A stretch of DNA of 64,000 nt from DATFQI01 sp963816955 (lineage in GTDB: Bacteria; Actinomycetota; Thermoleophilia; Solirubrobacterales; Solirubrobacteraceae), in contig CAWFME010000004.1 in assembly GCA_963816955.1 (NCBI GenBank), positions 496,001 to 560,000 of the forward strand. The letters run 5' to 3'. A model generated the notes under the pieces. The model searched no databases, was not told the origin of the DNA, and saw nothing but the letters and a program-made list of their open reading frames with translations. The translations under genes and the position numbers were made by a program. Shown here piece after piece: positions 50,128-59,508 of this stretch; within the stretch, counting starts at the first letter, position 1; the number at the start of each line of letters is the position of its first letter.

Positions 50128-51168
50128 CGGCGCCCCGAACGCGCGCAGCTGCGCGAGCGTGACCCCCCGCGCGTCCTCGCCCTCGAACAGCACGCGCCGG
50201 TACCACTCCGCGCTCGCGTCGACCCCCTGCTCGAGCGGCCACCGCTCGCTCCAGCCGAGCAACTCGGCCGCGAGCGTGGGGTCGAGCCCCAGGCGGGCGG
50301 CCTCGACCGGACCGTCGCGGCGCTCCGGCGCGCGCACGTCGAGCGGCACGCCGAGCGCGGCCGCGAAGCGCTCGACGAGCCACCCGACGGGCCGCTGCTC
50401 GTGCTCGAGCGGCGGCGCGAAGTTCCACGCGCGGCCGAGCTCCTCCGAGCCCGCGAGGCACTCGGCCAGCGTGAGGTAGCCCGAGAGCGGGTTGAGCACG
50501 TGCTGCCACGGGCGGATCGCGGCCGGGTCGCGGACGACGAGCGGCGCCCCGGCGCGGGCCGCGCGCACGGCGTCGGGGAGGATCCGGTCCTGCGCCCAGT
50601 CGCCGCCGCCGATCACGTTGCCGGCGCGGGCGGTCGCGACCCGCAGGCCGTAGGAACCGCGGTAGGCCGCGGCGGCGAGCTCGGCCGCCGCCTTGGAGGC
50701 CGAGTAGGGGTCCTTGCCGCCGAGCGGGTCGGCCTCGGCGAAGCGGCGGCCGCTGTCCGGGTCCGCGTAGACCTTGTCGGTGGTGACGACGACCACCGTC
50801 GCGCCGGCGGCGTGCTCGCGCACCGCCTCGAGCACGTGGACCGTGCCGAGCGCGTTGACGGCGAACGCGTCGACCGGCTCGCGCCAGGCCTGGCGCACCA
50901 GCGGCTGGGCGGCGAGGTGCAGGACGACGTCCGGGCGGGCCGCCTCCACGGCCGCGCCGACCGCCCCCGCATCCCGCACGTCGCCGCGCACCTGCTCCAG
51001 GTCCTCGCCGACGCGCGCCAGCCCGAACAGCGAGGGCTCGGTGGGCGGCGGGCCGCCGAAGCCGGTCACCGTCGCGCCCAGCTCGCGCAGCCACAGGGCC
51101 AGCCAGCCGCCCTTGAAGCCGGTGTGCCCCGTGACGAGCACCCGCCGGCCGGCCCAGAAGTCCGTCAT
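50104..51168 (-). CDS. rfbG: CDP-glucose 4,6-dehydratase
   Basis: 354 residues, extended SDR. VLVTGHTGFKGGWLALWLRE is the RfbG-type NAD motif, followed by LHLAAQPLVRQAWREPVDAF, VVTTDKVYAD, KDPYSASKAAAELA (YxxxK) and the C-terminal WQHVLNPLSGYLTLAECLAG. It makes CDP-4-keto-6-deoxyglucose for dideoxysugars of surface glycans. The C-terminal seven residues TNVNGAG and the TAG stop are exactly the terminal repeat of element C read in this frame, so the end of the protein was set by that insertion. Confidence 0.88.
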   Translation of the reverse strand: MTDFWAGRRVLVTGHTGFKGGWLALWLRELGATVTGFGGPPPTEPSLFGLARVGEDLEQVRGDVRDAGAVGAAVEAARPDVVLHLAAQPLVRQAWREPVDAFAVNALGTVHVLEAVREHAAGATVVVVTTDKVYADPDSGRRFAEADPLGGKDPYSASKAAAELAAAAYRGSYGLRVATARAGNVIGGGDWAQDRILPDAVRAARAGAPLVVRDPAAIRPWQHVLNPLSGYLTLAECLAGSEELGRAWNFAPPLEHEQRPVGWLVERFAAALGVPLDVRAPERRDGPVEAARLGLDPTLAAELLGWSERWPLEQGVDASAEWYRRVLFEGEDARGVTLAQLRAFGAPTNVNGAG

Positions 51169-51212
51169 CTCCGGGAGCTTATGAGCCGCGGGAGCCCGTA
51201 AGCTGCGCGCCG

Positions 51213-51680
51213 ATGGCGCTGACCGTGCGGGACATCATGGAGACGGACGTGCCGGCGGTCTACGCCGCCGACCCCGTCGAGTCGGTGCTCAAGGTGCTGC
51301 GCGCGCACGAGCTCCCGGGCGTGCCCGTGATCAACGAGGGCGGGCGCTGCGTCGGGATCATCACCGAGGCCGACCTCGTGCTCTCCAACGAGGGCGCCGA
51401 CCTGCACCTGCCGCACTACTTCCAGCTGTTCGGCGGGATCGTGTTCCTCGAGTCGATGTCGCACTTCGAGGAGCGCCTGCGCAAGGCGTTCGCCTCGACC
51501 GCGGAGGACATGATGACGCCGGACCCGATCACGATCGAGCCGTCGGCGACGGTCGAGGCCGCCGCGCGCCTGATCGCGAGCAAGCGCCACAACCGCCTGC
51601 CCGTCGTCGAGCACGGGCGCCTCGTCGGCGTCGTCACGCGCGTCGACGTGCTCGACGCGCTGACCAACGAGGCGAGCTGA
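51213..51680 (+). CDS. CBS-domain pair protein
   Basis: 155 residues with two CBS motifs: VRDIMETDVPAVYAADPVES ... GVPVINEGGRCVGIITEADL and AEDMMTPDPITIEPSATVEA ... NRLPVVEHGRLVGVVTRVDV, with a ~35-residue insertion holding DLHLPHYFQLFGGIVF between them. Such pairs bind adenosyl nucleotides and regulate partners. It sits just before alr, but no functional link is shown. Confidence 0.9.
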   Translation: MALTVRDIMETDVPAVYAADPVESVLKVLRAHELPGVPVINEGGRCVGIITEADLVLSNEGADLHLPHYFQLFGGIVFLESMSHFEERLRKAFASTAEDMMTPDPITIEPSATVEAAARLIASKRHNRLPVVEHGRLVGVVTRVDVLDALTNEAS

Positions 51681-51688
51681 GTCACCGC

Positions 51689-52801
51689 GTGGTCCGCGCG
51701 CTGGCCCGCGTCAACCTGGCCGCGATCGAGCGCAACTGCGCCCGGCTCGCCTCCGCCGCCGCGCCGGCCGCGCTGTGCGCGGTCGTCAAGGCCGACGGCT
51801 ACGGCCACGGCGCGCTGCCCGCCGCGCGCGCCGCGCAGGCGGGCGGGGCAGAGTGGCTGGCGGTGGCGACGGCCGCCGAGGCGGCCGAGCTGCGGGCCGG
51901 CGGGATCGAGGGGCCGCTGCTCGTGCTCGGCGCGCTCTCGCCCGAGGAGCTCGACGTGGCGCTGCGCGCGGGCGCCGCCGTCGCCTGCTGGCGCGAGGCG
52001 GCCGCGGAGGCGATCGCTCGCCGCGCCGCCGCGCTCGGCGTCCGCCCGGGCGTGCACGTCAAGCTCGACACGGGCATGGGGCGGCTCGGCACCCGCGACA
52101 CCGACGAGGCCACGCGCACGGCGGAGGCCGTCGCCGCGGCGCCGGCGCTGCGGCTCGCCGGCGCCTTCACGCACTTCGCCACCGCCGACGAGGACGACCC
52201 CGGCTTCCTGCGCGAGCAGCTCGCGGCCTTCACCGCGTGGACGGACGAGCTGCGGCGGCGGCACCCCGACGTGATCGTGCACGCGGCGAACTCCGCCGCC
52301 ACGCTCGCGGAGCCCGGCGCCCGCCTGGACATGGTGCGCTGCGGCGTCGCCGTCTACGGCCTCGACCCGTTCCAGTCCGATCCCGCCGAGCAGAGCCTGG
52401 AGCCCGCGCTGGAGCTGCGCTCCTACCTGGCCGAGGTCAAGCCGTGCGCGAAGGGCCAGAGCGCGGGCTACGGGCGCCGCTTCGTCGCTGAGCGCGACAC
52501 CTGGCTGGGGACGATCCCGATCGGCTACGGCGACGGCTACCGCCGCGGGCTGACGAACAACGCCGAGGTGGTCGTCGAGGGCCGGCGCGTGCCGGTCGTC
52601 GGCGCCGTCTCGATGGACAACATCACCGTCGATCTCGGCCCCGAGCCGGGGGTGGAGCCCGGCGCCCCGGTCACGCTGATCGGCGACGGCCTGCTCGCGG
52701 AGGAGCTCGCCGCACGGCTGGCGACGATCAACTACGAGATCACCTGCGGGATCTCGCGCCGCGTGCCGCGCGAGCACCACCGCGACGGGGAGCCGGCGTG
52801 A
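51689..52801 (+). CDS. alr: Alanine racemase
   Basis: 370 residues. It makes D-alanine for peptidoglycan, using PLP. AVVKADGYGHGALPAARAA has the PLP lysine (~35), VHVKLDTGMGRLGTR, and the C-terminal PIGYGDGYRRGLTNNAEVVV and GAVSMDNITVDLG with the catalytic tyrosine region; YGLDPFQSDP is also typical. The GTG start is at 51689. It overlaps the next gene (GTGA). Confidence 0.96.
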   Translation: MVRALARVNLAAIERNCARLASAAAPAALCAVVKADGYGHGALPAARAAQAGGAEWLAVATAAEAAELRAGGIEGPLLVLGALSPEELDVALRAGAAVACWREAAAEAIARRAAALGVRPGVHVKLDTGMGRLGTRDTDEATRTAEAVAAAPALRLAGAFTHFATADEDDPGFLREQLAAFTAWTDELRRRHPDVIVHAANSAATLAEPGARLDMVRCGVAVYGLDPFQSDPAEQSLEPALELRSYLAEVKPCAKGQSAGYGRRFVAERDTWLGTIPIGYGDGYRRGLTNNAEVVVEGRRVPVVGAVSMDNITVDLGPEPGVEPGAPVTLIGDGLLAEELAARLATINYEITCGISRRVPREHHRDGEPA

Positions 52802-54195
52802 GCGCGGCGCTCGACGCGGCACGGGAGGCGCTGGCCGGCGAGCCCGCGTGGCTCGTCGGCGGAGCCGTCCGGGACCGCCTGCTCGGCCGCGACACCGACG
52901 ACGTCGACATCGCGGTCCAGGGCGATCCGCGCGGCGGGGTGCGGCGGATCGCGAAGGCGATCGGCGGGGCGTCGTTCCAGCTCTCGCACGAGTTCGGCGG
53001 CTGGCGGGCGGTCGGGCCCGGCCACGCCTGGCACGTCGACCTGCTGCCGCTGCGCGACGGCGACCTGCACGCCGACCTCGCGGCGCGCGACTTCACCGTC
53101 AACGCGATGGCCGAGCCGCTCGCCGGCGGCGAGCTGGTCGACCCGCACGGCGGCGCCGCGGATCTCGAAGCGCGCCGGCTGCGAATGGTCTCCGAGCGGG
53201 CGCTGACCGACGACCCGCTGCGCACGCTGCGCGCCGTGCGCTTCGCGGTCGAGCTCGGCTTCGAGATCGAGGCCGCCACGGGCAGCGCGGTGCGCGAGCA
53301 CGCCCCGGCGATCGCGGCCGTCTCGCCCGAGCGCGTGTTCGCCGAGCTCAAGCGGGTCGTCGCCGCTCCCCGTGTCCGCGACGGCCTCGCGCTGATGCAG
53401 GACACGGGGCTGCTGGCCGCCGTCCTGCCCGAGCTCGAGGCGCTGCGCGGCGTCAGCCAGAGCCGGTACCACCACACCGACGTGCTCGGGCACACGCTCG
53501 AGGTGCTCGACGCCGTCGTGGTCATGGAGGCCGACCCGGCCGGCGTCGGCCTCGGCGGCGCGCTCGCGCCCAAGGTCGACGCGCTGCTCGCCGAGCCGCT
53601 GGCCAACGAGCTCACGCGCGGCACGGCGCTGCGCTTCGCGGCGCTGTTGCACGACGCCGCCAAGCCGCAGACCCGCCGCACGCGCCCCGACGGCCGCGTG
53701 ACCTTCGTCGGCCACGACAGCGAGGGTGCGGGCCTCGCGCGCGACGTGCTGCGGCGCCTGCGCGCATCCGAGCGGCTGGCGGGCTACGTCGCCGACCTCA
53801 CGCGCCACCACCTCGACCTCGGCTTCATGGTCCACGAGCGGCCGCTCTCGCGCCGCGCGATCTGGCGCTACCTCGTCTCCACCGCGCCCCACTCCGCCGA
53901 CGTGACGCTGCTGACGGTGGCCGACCGGCTCGCCACCCGCGGCCGCAAGGCCGAGCCGGCGATCGCCGCCCACCTGGAGCTCGCGCGCGAGGTGCTCGAG
54001 CACGCCTTCGCACTGCGCGAGGCGGGTCCGCAGCCGCCGCTCGTGCCCGGCGACGCGCTGGCCGCCGAGCTCGGGATCCGGCCCGGGCCGCGGCTCGGCG
54101 AGCTGTTGCGCGCGCTCGAGGAGGACCGCTACGCAGGCGAGATCTCGACGCGCGAGGAGGCCGTCGCGCGTGCCCGAGAGCTGCTCGACGCCTAG
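52798..54195 (+). CDS. cca: CCA tRNA nucleotidyltransferase/poly(A) polymerase family with HD domain
   Basis: 465 residues. An N-terminal class II nucleotidyltransferase (AWLVGGAVRDRLLGRDTDDV, with the DVD metal site, ARDFTVNAMAEPL, DPLRTLRAVRFAVELGFEIE), then an HD domain (YHHTDVLGHTLEVLDAV, ALLHDAAKPQTRR near 284). It adds or repairs the CCA end of tRNA. The GTG overlaps the alr stop; its TAG overlaps the convergent peptidase stop. Confidence 0.93.
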   Translation: MSAALDAAREALAGEPAWLVGGAVRDRLLGRDTDDVDIAVQGDPRGGVRRIAKAIGGASFQLSHEFGGWRAVGPGHAWHVDLLPLRDGDLHADLAARDFTVNAMAEPLAGGELVDPHGGAADLEARRLRMVSERALTDDPLRTLRAVRFAVELGFEIEAATGSAVREHAPAIAAVSPERVFAELKRVVAAPRVRDGLALMQDTGLLAAVLPELEALRGVSQSRYHHTDVLGHTLEVLDAVVVMEADPAGVGLGGALAPKVDALLAEPLANELTRGTALRFAALLHDAAKPQTRRTRPDGRVTFVGHDSEGAGLARDVLRRLRASERLAGYVADLTRHHLDLGFMVHERPLSRRAIWRYLVSTAPHSADVTLLTVADRLATRGRKAEPAIAAHLELAREVLEHAFALREAGPQPPLVPGDALAAELGIRPGPRLGELLRALEEDRYAGEISTREEAVARARELLDA

Positions 54196-55373
54196 CCCGC
54201 CGCCTCGCGCACGAGCGCCTCGCACAGCGTCGCCGCGTCGCGCACGGTCTCGTAGTGCAGCGCCTCGGCGGTGTCGAGCGGCGAGTGGTAGTTGAGCGGC
54301 AGCTTGTACTTCGTCACCGAGCCGAGCGCGGCGCTCGGGTAGCCGGCCTTGAGCGCGATCAGCCCGTCCGTGGCCAGCCCGAGCCGCAGGCGGCGGCGCA
54401 GGCGCACACCGGAGCGGGCGGCGACCTCCGCGACCCGCTCGCGCAGCTCGGGCGTGTAGTCGCGCATCCTCAGCATCCCCTCGCCCTCGATCAGGATCAG
54501 CTCGGGCGAGCCGACCGAGTCCAGGCAGATCACCTCGGTGCGCTCGGGCGGCAGCTCGGGGAAGTGGCGGCGGGCGAAGCCCCGCATGCCCTCCATGAAC
54601 GACTCCTCCGAGCCCGTGGAGACGAGCAGAACGCGCACGCCCCGCACGGGGCGCTCCTGCAGCGCGCGGGCGAGCTCGAGCACGACGGCCACGCCGGAGA
54701 GGTTGTCGTTGGCGCCGGGCACGACCGGCCGGGCGGCGATGTCGGCGAAGGCGGCCGTCGAGCCGAGCGAGAGGAACGTCCCGAGCCGGCGCAGCCGGCG
54801 CAGGCCCATCAGCGCGCCGAGCGCGACGAGCGCGGGCCCCGCGACCACGAGCAGCATCACCTGCGGCGAGGTCTCCTGCTTCTCGTACCAGTCCGGGAAC
54901 GCGTCGGCGGGGACCGTCGTGAGCTGCGGGGCGAACACGAGCCCGCCGTGGGCCGCGTCGTGGTGGGCGACGAAGACGATCGTGCGCTCCGCGCCGCGGT
55001 CGCCCGCCTCGGCGACGACGTTGTAGGTCTTCCGGTGCGGCAGCAGGCGGCGGAACGCGTGGGGGCCGCCCGAGACGTCGTCGGCGATGCCCGCGGCGGC
55101 CGCAGCACCCACCGTGGCGGCCAGCGCCCTGGCCCCGCGGCCGCCGCGGGCGGCGGCCAGGCCGGCGAGCCCCGCGGCGGCCGACATCAGCCCCAGCGGC
55201 ACCCAATAGGTGCCGTGCGCGCGCTCCTCCTCGATCCGCGCGTCAGCATCCGAACCATTGAGGCGGTCGCGGATCCACTCGGCGGCCCGCCGCTCGCCGT
55301 CGGACGCCGACGGGCGCTCGATCGCGGCCAGGTGCTCGACGGTGGCGCGCAGGCGCTGGGAGGAGTCCGGCAT
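54192..55373 (-). CDS. M28-family peptidase with membrane segments
   Basis: 393 residues. A zinc aminopeptidase-like fold: FVAHHDAAHGG (first metal ligand), GANDNLSGVAVVLELA (bridging Asp), STGSEESFMEGM (catalytic Glu-Glu), LNYHSPLDTAEAL (last His). Hydrophobic segments near residues 55-70 and 165-185 (VMLLVVAGPALVALGALMG) interrupt the domain, suggesting it is membrane-embedded. It is divergent from the HIT gene. The substrate is unknown. Confidence 0.85.
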   Translation of the reverse strand: MPDSSQRLRATVEHLAAIERPSASDGERRAAEWIRDRLNGSDADARIEEERAHGTYWVPLGLMSAAAGLAGLAAARGGRGARALAATVGAAAAAGIADDVSGGPHAFRRLLPHRKTYNVVAEAGDRGAERTIVFVAHHDAAHGGLVFAPQLTTVPADAFPDWYEKQETSPQVMLLVVAGPALVALGALMGLRRLRRLGTFLSLGSTAAFADIAARPVVPGANDNLSGVAVVLELARALQERPVRGVRVLLVSTGSEESFMEGMRGFARRHFPELPPERTEVICLDSVGSPELILIEGEGMLRMRDYTPELRERVAEVAARSGVRLRRRLRLGLATDGLIALKAGYPSAALGSVTKYKLPLNYHSPLDTAEALHYETVRDAATLCEALVREAAG

Positions 55374-55400
55374 GCGACGCGGCAGGCTACCCTGCGGCGC

Positions 55401-55814
55401 ATGGCCGCCGACCCGGACTGCCTCTTCTGCAAGATCGTCGCGGGAGAGATCCCCGCCACGCGCGTCGCGGAGGACGAGCAGACGATCACGTTCATGGACA
55501 TCAACCCCGCCACGCGCGGGCACGTCCTGGTTATCCCGCGCGAGCACGCGCAGGATCTGCTCTCGATCGACCCCGTTGACCTCGCCGCGGTCGCCACGGC
55601 CGCCCAGAAGGTCGCTTCGACGATGCCCGAGCGCCTCGGCGCGGACGGCGTCAACCTCCTCAACTCCTGTGGCCGCGCGGCGTGGCAGACCGTCTTCCAC
55701 TTCCACGTGCACGTCATCCCGCGCTACGACGCCGACCCGCTGCGGCTGCCCTGGACCCCGGGGCCGGGCGATCGCGACGAGATCGCCGCCGCCGCGCGCG
55801 ACCTCGAGGGCTGA
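55401..55814 (+). CDS. HIT family protein
   Basis: 137 residues. CLFCKIVAGEIPATRV with the two Cys of HINT-type zinc sites, FMDINPATRGHVLVIPREHA, and the histidine triad HFHVHVIPRYD. A nucleotide hydrolase/transferase such as an AMP-lysine hydrolase. It is intact and 28 bases from the divergent peptidase start. Confidence 0.95.
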   Translation: MAADPDCLFCKIVAGEIPATRVAEDEQTITFMDINPATRGHVLVIPREHAQDLLSIDPVDLAAVATAAQKVASTMPERLGADGVNLLNSCGRAAWQTVFHFHVHVIPRYDADPLRLPWTPGPGDRDEIAAAARDLEG

Positions 55815-55818
55815 CGGC

Positions 55819-56379
55819 GTGAAGCGGCTCGCCACCGCCCTCTTGGCGCTCGCGCTGCTGCCTGCCGCGGCCGCGCAGGCCCAGGTGGAGGCGGTCGAGC
55901 CGACCTTCCAGCTGGACCGCAAGCGCGACGTGCGCGGCCCGCTCGACATCGTCCGCGTGGCGATGAGCAAGCGCCCGGACGGCTCCCTGCGCGGGGAGCT
56001 GACGATGCGCCGGGCGTGGGAGGACGCGGACGTCGGCGACGGCTCGCTGTGCCTGCGCTTCCACGTCAAGACCGATCCGGAGTCCCAGGCGCCCGAGTAC
56101 CTGGCCTGCGCCACGCTGGCGGCCGACGGCACGCTCGCCGGCCGCGTGTTGCGCAACAGCGCCAGGGGCCTGCCGCGCACGGTCGGCGGGGCGTTCGTGG
56201 ACCGGGTGAGCGCCCGCACCGTCCACTTCGGCTTCGACCCGGGGCTGCTGCGCAACCCCGCCGAGCTGCTCTTCTCGGGCGAGAGCGTGTGGCGCGGCCC
56301 GCGGTGCCCCGCGCCGACGGCGTGCCGGGACCTCGCTCCGGACGCGCCGGGCGCGAGAAAGTTCCGCTTGCGCCGCTAA
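55819..56379 (+). CDS. Secreted hypothetical protein
   Basis: 186 residues from the GTG four bases after the HIT stop. A Sec signal (RLATALLALALLPAAAAQAQ) leads to a beta-rich domain of unrecognised family (VEPTFQLDRKRDVRGPLDIV, SLCLRFHVKTDPESQAPEYL, RTVHFGFDPGLLRNPAELL) with four cysteines (CLRF, CATL, CPAP, CRDL) that could form disulfides. The function is unknown. Probably translationally coupled to the HIT gene, but exported. Confidence 0.65.
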   Translation: MKRLATALLALALLPAAAAQAQVEAVEPTFQLDRKRDVRGPLDIVRVAMSKRPDGSLRGELTMRRAWEDADVGDGSLCLRFHVKTDPESQAPEYLACATLAADGTLAGRVLRNSARGLPRTVGGAFVDRVSARTVHFGFDPGLLRNPAELLFSGESVWRGPRCPAPTACRDLAPDAPGARKFRLRR

Positions 56380-56492
56380 TCCGCTTCGGGGTAGCGTCTG
56401 CCTGTCAGGGCCGGAACAACCGGCCGAGGTATAGGGCGCACGAGGGACGGACCGGACTTGTGCAACCACAGGCAGCAAGTGGGGTCAGATCA

Positions 56493-56696
56493 GTGGGCAC
56501 CGGCACGGTCAAGTGGTTCTCGGACGACAAGGGGTTCGGGTTCATCACGCCTGATGAGGGGGGACGAGACCTCTTCGTCCACTTCTCCGGGATCAACGGC
56601 GACGGGTATCGCTCGCTCGCCGAGGGGGCGAAGGTCTCCTATGAGGAGGAGAATGGCGACAAGGGGCCCAAGGCGGTCAACGTAACGAAGATCTGA
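56493..56696 (+). CDS. Cold-shock domain protein
   Basis: 67 residues, one CSD. GTGTVKWFSDDKGFGFITPD (RNP1) and DLFVHFSGIN (RNP2) bind single-stranded RNA/DNA. A GTG at 56493 starts the domain. The ~113-base upstream gap has a GGCCGG-AACAA-CCGGCC hairpin and could form a structured leader like those of other cold-shock genes. Confidence 0.95.
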   Translation: MGTGTVKWFSDDKGFGFITPDEGGRDLFVHFSGINGDGYRSLAEGAKVSYEEENGDKGPKAVNVTKI

Positions 56697-56713
56697 ACGC
56701 AACGTCGCGCGAA

Positions 56714-56741
56714 GATCACCGGTCGCCGTTTCCCGGTGATC
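56714..56741 (+). terminator. Hairpin after the cold-shock gene
   Basis: A perfect 9-bp stem GATCACCGG (56714-56722) and CCGGTGATC (56733-56741) with a 10-base loop; a further CGCG pair flanks it. It lies 17 bases after the stop, with no long T tract. Confidence 0.5.
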
Positions 56742-56797
56742 GGAGCGCGAAACCCTTATTCCGAACCTTCGGGGGCATCCTCGTGTTGAATGCTCGG

Positions 56798-57484
56798 ATG
56801 CCACTGAGAGCCCCCTTCATCGCCGCGTGCGCGGCGCTGGCCTGCCTTGCAGCGCCGACCGCCGCCACGGCGAGGATCGTGGAGGTCGGCCAGGCGCCGA
56901 CCGAGGCCGTTCCCACCTGCCCCGCCAGCCCCTGCCTGGCCGTCTCGCGCACGACCGGCTACCAGGCCAAGGTCGTGGACAGCCGGGCCCACTACGTGAT
57001 CCCCGCCAACGGCCGGATCGTGGCCTTCTCGATCCGCCTCGGGGCGCCGAACAAGCGCCAGATCGACTTCTTCGAGGACAACTTCGGCAAGGCCTCGGCG
57101 GGCCTGGCCGTGATCCGCCGCGGTGACCGCCTGTTCGGGCGCGTGGTCGCGGCGAGCCCGGTCTACCAGCTCTCCGACTACTTCGGCCAGACCGTCCAGT
57201 TCCCGCTCGACCGCGCGCTGAAGGTCGCGAAGGGCAACATCATCGGGCTCACCGTCCCGACCTGGGCGCCGGCGCTGTCGACCCTGACCGAGGACGGGAG
57301 CTCCTGGCGCGCGAGCCGCGGCCTCAAGAGCTGCGACGACACGGACCGCCAGACGGCGCAGACGGCCGTCGGCGCGCTGACGCAGTACCGCTGCCTCTAC
57401 CGCGCCCGGCTCACCTACACCGCGACGCTGATCACCGACCCCAAGCCGAACAAGCCGGCGACGAAGACGACTGTCGGCGGCTAG
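56798..57484 (+). CDS. Secreted hypothetical protein
   Basis: 228 residues with a signal (PLRAPFIAACAALACLAAPTAATA) and a mature beta-rich domain: LAVSRTTGYQAKVVDSRAHY, PANGRIVAFSIRLGAPNKRQ, FFEDNFGKASAGLAVI, QLSDYFGQTVQFPLDRALKV, GNIIGLTVPTWAPALS. Four cysteines occur (two in TCPASPC near the start, two later in KSCDDT and YRCLY). No known family is recognised. ATG at 56798; a GTG at 56783 is an alternative. Its stop overlaps the convergent next gene by four bases. Confidence 0.6.
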   Translation: MPLRAPFIAACAALACLAAPTAATARIVEVGQAPTEAVPTCPASPCLAVSRTTGYQAKVVDSRAHYVIPANGRIVAFSIRLGAPNKRQIDFFEDNFGKASAGLAVIRRGDRLFGRVVAASPVYQLSDYFGQTVQFPLDRALKVAKGNIIGLTVPTWAPALSTLTEDGSSWRASRGLKSCDDTDRQTAQTAVGALTQYRCLYRARLTYTATLITDPKPNKPATKTTVGG

Positions 57485-59508
57485 CGCCGCCGCCGGCCTT
57501 CGACCCTGGGCACCCGTGCGGCCAGCCGCACGCCGAGCGCCCGGTCGGGCTGCTCCGGGCGGTCGATGCCGAGCAGGTCCAGCAGCGCCTCGACGATCTC
57601 GGGGTCGTAGGTGCTGCCGGCGCCATCGCGCAGCTCCGCGACCGCCTGGTCCTTGGTCATCGCCGGGCGGTAGGGGCGCGGCGTGGTCATCGCCTCGTAG
57701 GCGTCGCAGGCGAGGATGATCCGCGACCCGACGGGGATGTTGTGGCCGCGCAGCCGGTCCGGGTAGCCCGAGCCGTCCCAGTGCTCGTGCTCGTGGCGCA
57801 CGATCGGGGCGATCGAGGCCAGCTCGGGGATCCGCAGCAGGATCCGCTCGCCTGCTACGGGGTGCTCGGCCATCACGGCCCACTCCTCGTCGGTCAGCGG
57901 GCCGCGCTTGTGCAAGATCTCGTGCGGGATGCCGAGCTTGCCGACGTCGTGCAGCAGCGCCGCGTGGGCGATCCGCTCGACCTTGTCGCTGGCCAGGCCG
58001 AGGATCATCGCCACGCCGCGGGCGAGGTGGACGACGGTCTCGGAGTGGTCGCGCGTGTAGTGGTCGCGCTCCTCGATCGCGGCCGCCAGGGCCTGGACGG
58101 CGGCCGGTGAGCCGCGGTCGGCGTGCAGCAGCGCCAGCTCGCGCTCGATGTCGGCGTTGGCGACGGCCACGCGCCCCTTGCCGGTGCGCTTGGCCAGCAG
58201 CAGCGCGCGGTCGGCGTGCTCGAGCAGCGCGGCCGCGTCGAGCGGCGAGTGCCACTGGGCGACGCCGAGCGAGCACGCCCCGGCCAGCTCCAGCTGGGAG
58301 CCCGGGAGCGCCTCGGCGGCCACCGCGTCGCGGACGCGCTCGGCGACCTGGCAGGCGGTCTCCTCGTCGCTGCCGGGGAGCAGCAGCACGAACTCGTCGC
58401 CGCCGTAGCGGGCGACCTGGTCGTACGGGCGCAGCTCGGCCCGCAGCAGGTCGGCGACGCCGCGCAGGAGCGCGTCGCCGGCCTGGTGGCCGCGGGAGTC
58501 GTTGACCTGCTTGAAGTCGTCGAGGTCGAGGATCACGCAGCTGAGCACCGTGCCGTCGCGCTGGGCGCGGGCGATCTCCTCGCGCAGGCGGACCTGCATG
58601 GCGCCGTGGTTGAGCAGCCCCGTCAGGGCGTCCGTGCGAGCGGCCTGCTGGACCTCCTCGTAGGTCTCGGCGTTGCAGCACGCCACCGTGGCGAGGTCGG
58701 CGATCGCCTCCAGCGTGCGCACGTCGTCGGGCTCGATCCGCCGCGACTGGGTCCAGCCGACCGACAGCGCGCCCTTGAGCTCGTCGTTCCAGGCCATCGG
58801 CACGGCCAGGGCGGAGCGGAACGCCCGCAGCGTGTCGTGGCTCGGCACCGTGGTGTCGGAGTGATAGTCGTTGGTCTGGAACGGACGCCCCGTGGCGAGC
58901 ACCTGCCCGGCGGCGCCCTCGCCCGCGCCGAGCGAGATTCCGTGCCACGCGTCGGCGACGTTGTAGCCGGCGGTCGCCACGCCGCCCGTCTCGGCGTTGC
59001 CGAGGTAGACGCCGGAGATCTCCGCGTCGACGGCCTCGGCGGCCTCGCGCGCCAGGGTGCGCAGCACCTCGTCGAGCTCGAGCGAGGCGTTGAGCGCGCG
59101 CGCCGCGCGGATCAGAGCGGCGTCCTGGCGGGCGCGTGAGCGGGCCCGCGCCTCGGCCTCGAGCCGGGCGAAGCCGGCCGCAGTGAGGTCGGCGAGCGCC
59201 AGCGCCAGCGCCAGCTCGCCCTCGCCGAGCTCGCGGCGCTCGCGGAAGACCGCGATCGCGACGTGGCGGACGTCGCCGCCCCAGGCCACAGGGACGAACA
59301 GCACCGAGGCGGCGCGGAAGCGCTCCACGAGGTCCGCGCGCAGCTCCGGGCTCCCCGGCGCGTCGGCGACGTGCAGCGGCGCGCCGCTGCGCACGACCCG
59401 GGCGGTCCCGGAGACCTCGTCGAGCGCCTGCTCGTAGCCGTCCTCGCCGCCGCGCATCACGGTCGCGGCCCCGCTCGCGCCGCCCTGGGCGACCTCGAAC
59501 ATCAGCAC
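57481..59508 (-). CDS. GAF-GGDEF-HD-GYP protein (c-di-GMP turnover)
   Basis: 675 residues from the GTG at 59508. Two GAF-like regions (about 1-115 and 130-290), then a GGDEF domain (RTDALTGLLNHGAMQVRLRE, ARYGGDEFVLLLPG with intact GGDEF active site), then an HD-GYP domain (HDVGKLGIPHEILHKRGPLT and HEHWDGSGYPDRLRGHNIPV). GGDEF makes and HD-GYP degrades c-di-GMP, so the protein may do both or use one site for sensing. The first GAF probably begins earlier: in-frame codons continue upstream (ALTNALHDNLGADQV) without a start until a likely shift near 59700, and an ATG at 59716 would fit. Confidence 0.9.
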   Translation of the reverse strand: MLMFEVAQGGASGAATVMRGGEDGYEQALDEVSGTARVVRSGAPLHVADAPGSPELRADLVERFRAASVLFVPVAWGGDVRHVAIAVFRERRELGEGELALALALADLTAAGFARLEAEARARSRARQDAALIRAARALNASLELDEVLRTLAREAAEAVDAEISGVYLGNAETGGVATAGYNVADAWHGISLGAGEGAAGQVLATGRPFQTNDYHSDTTVPSHDTLRAFRSALAVPMAWNDELKGALSVGWTQSRRIEPDDVRTLEAIADLATVACCNAETYEEVQQAARTDALTGLLNHGAMQVRLREEIARAQRDGTVLSCVILDLDDFKQVNDSRGHQAGDALLRGVADLLRAELRPYDQVARYGGDEFVLLLPGSDEETACQVAERVRDAVAAEALPGSQLELAGACSLGVAQWHSPLDAAALLEHADRALLLAKRTGKGRVAVANADIERELALLHADRGSPAAVQALAAAIEERDHYTRDHSETVVHLARGVAMILGLASDKVERIAHAALLHDVGKLGIPHEILHKRGPLTDEEWAVMAEHPVAGERILLRIPELASIAPIVRHEHEHWDGSGYPDRLRGHNIPVGSRIILACDAYEAMTTPRPYRPAMTKDQAVAELRDGAGSTYDPEIVEALLDLLGIDRPEQPDRALGVRLAARVPRVEGRRRR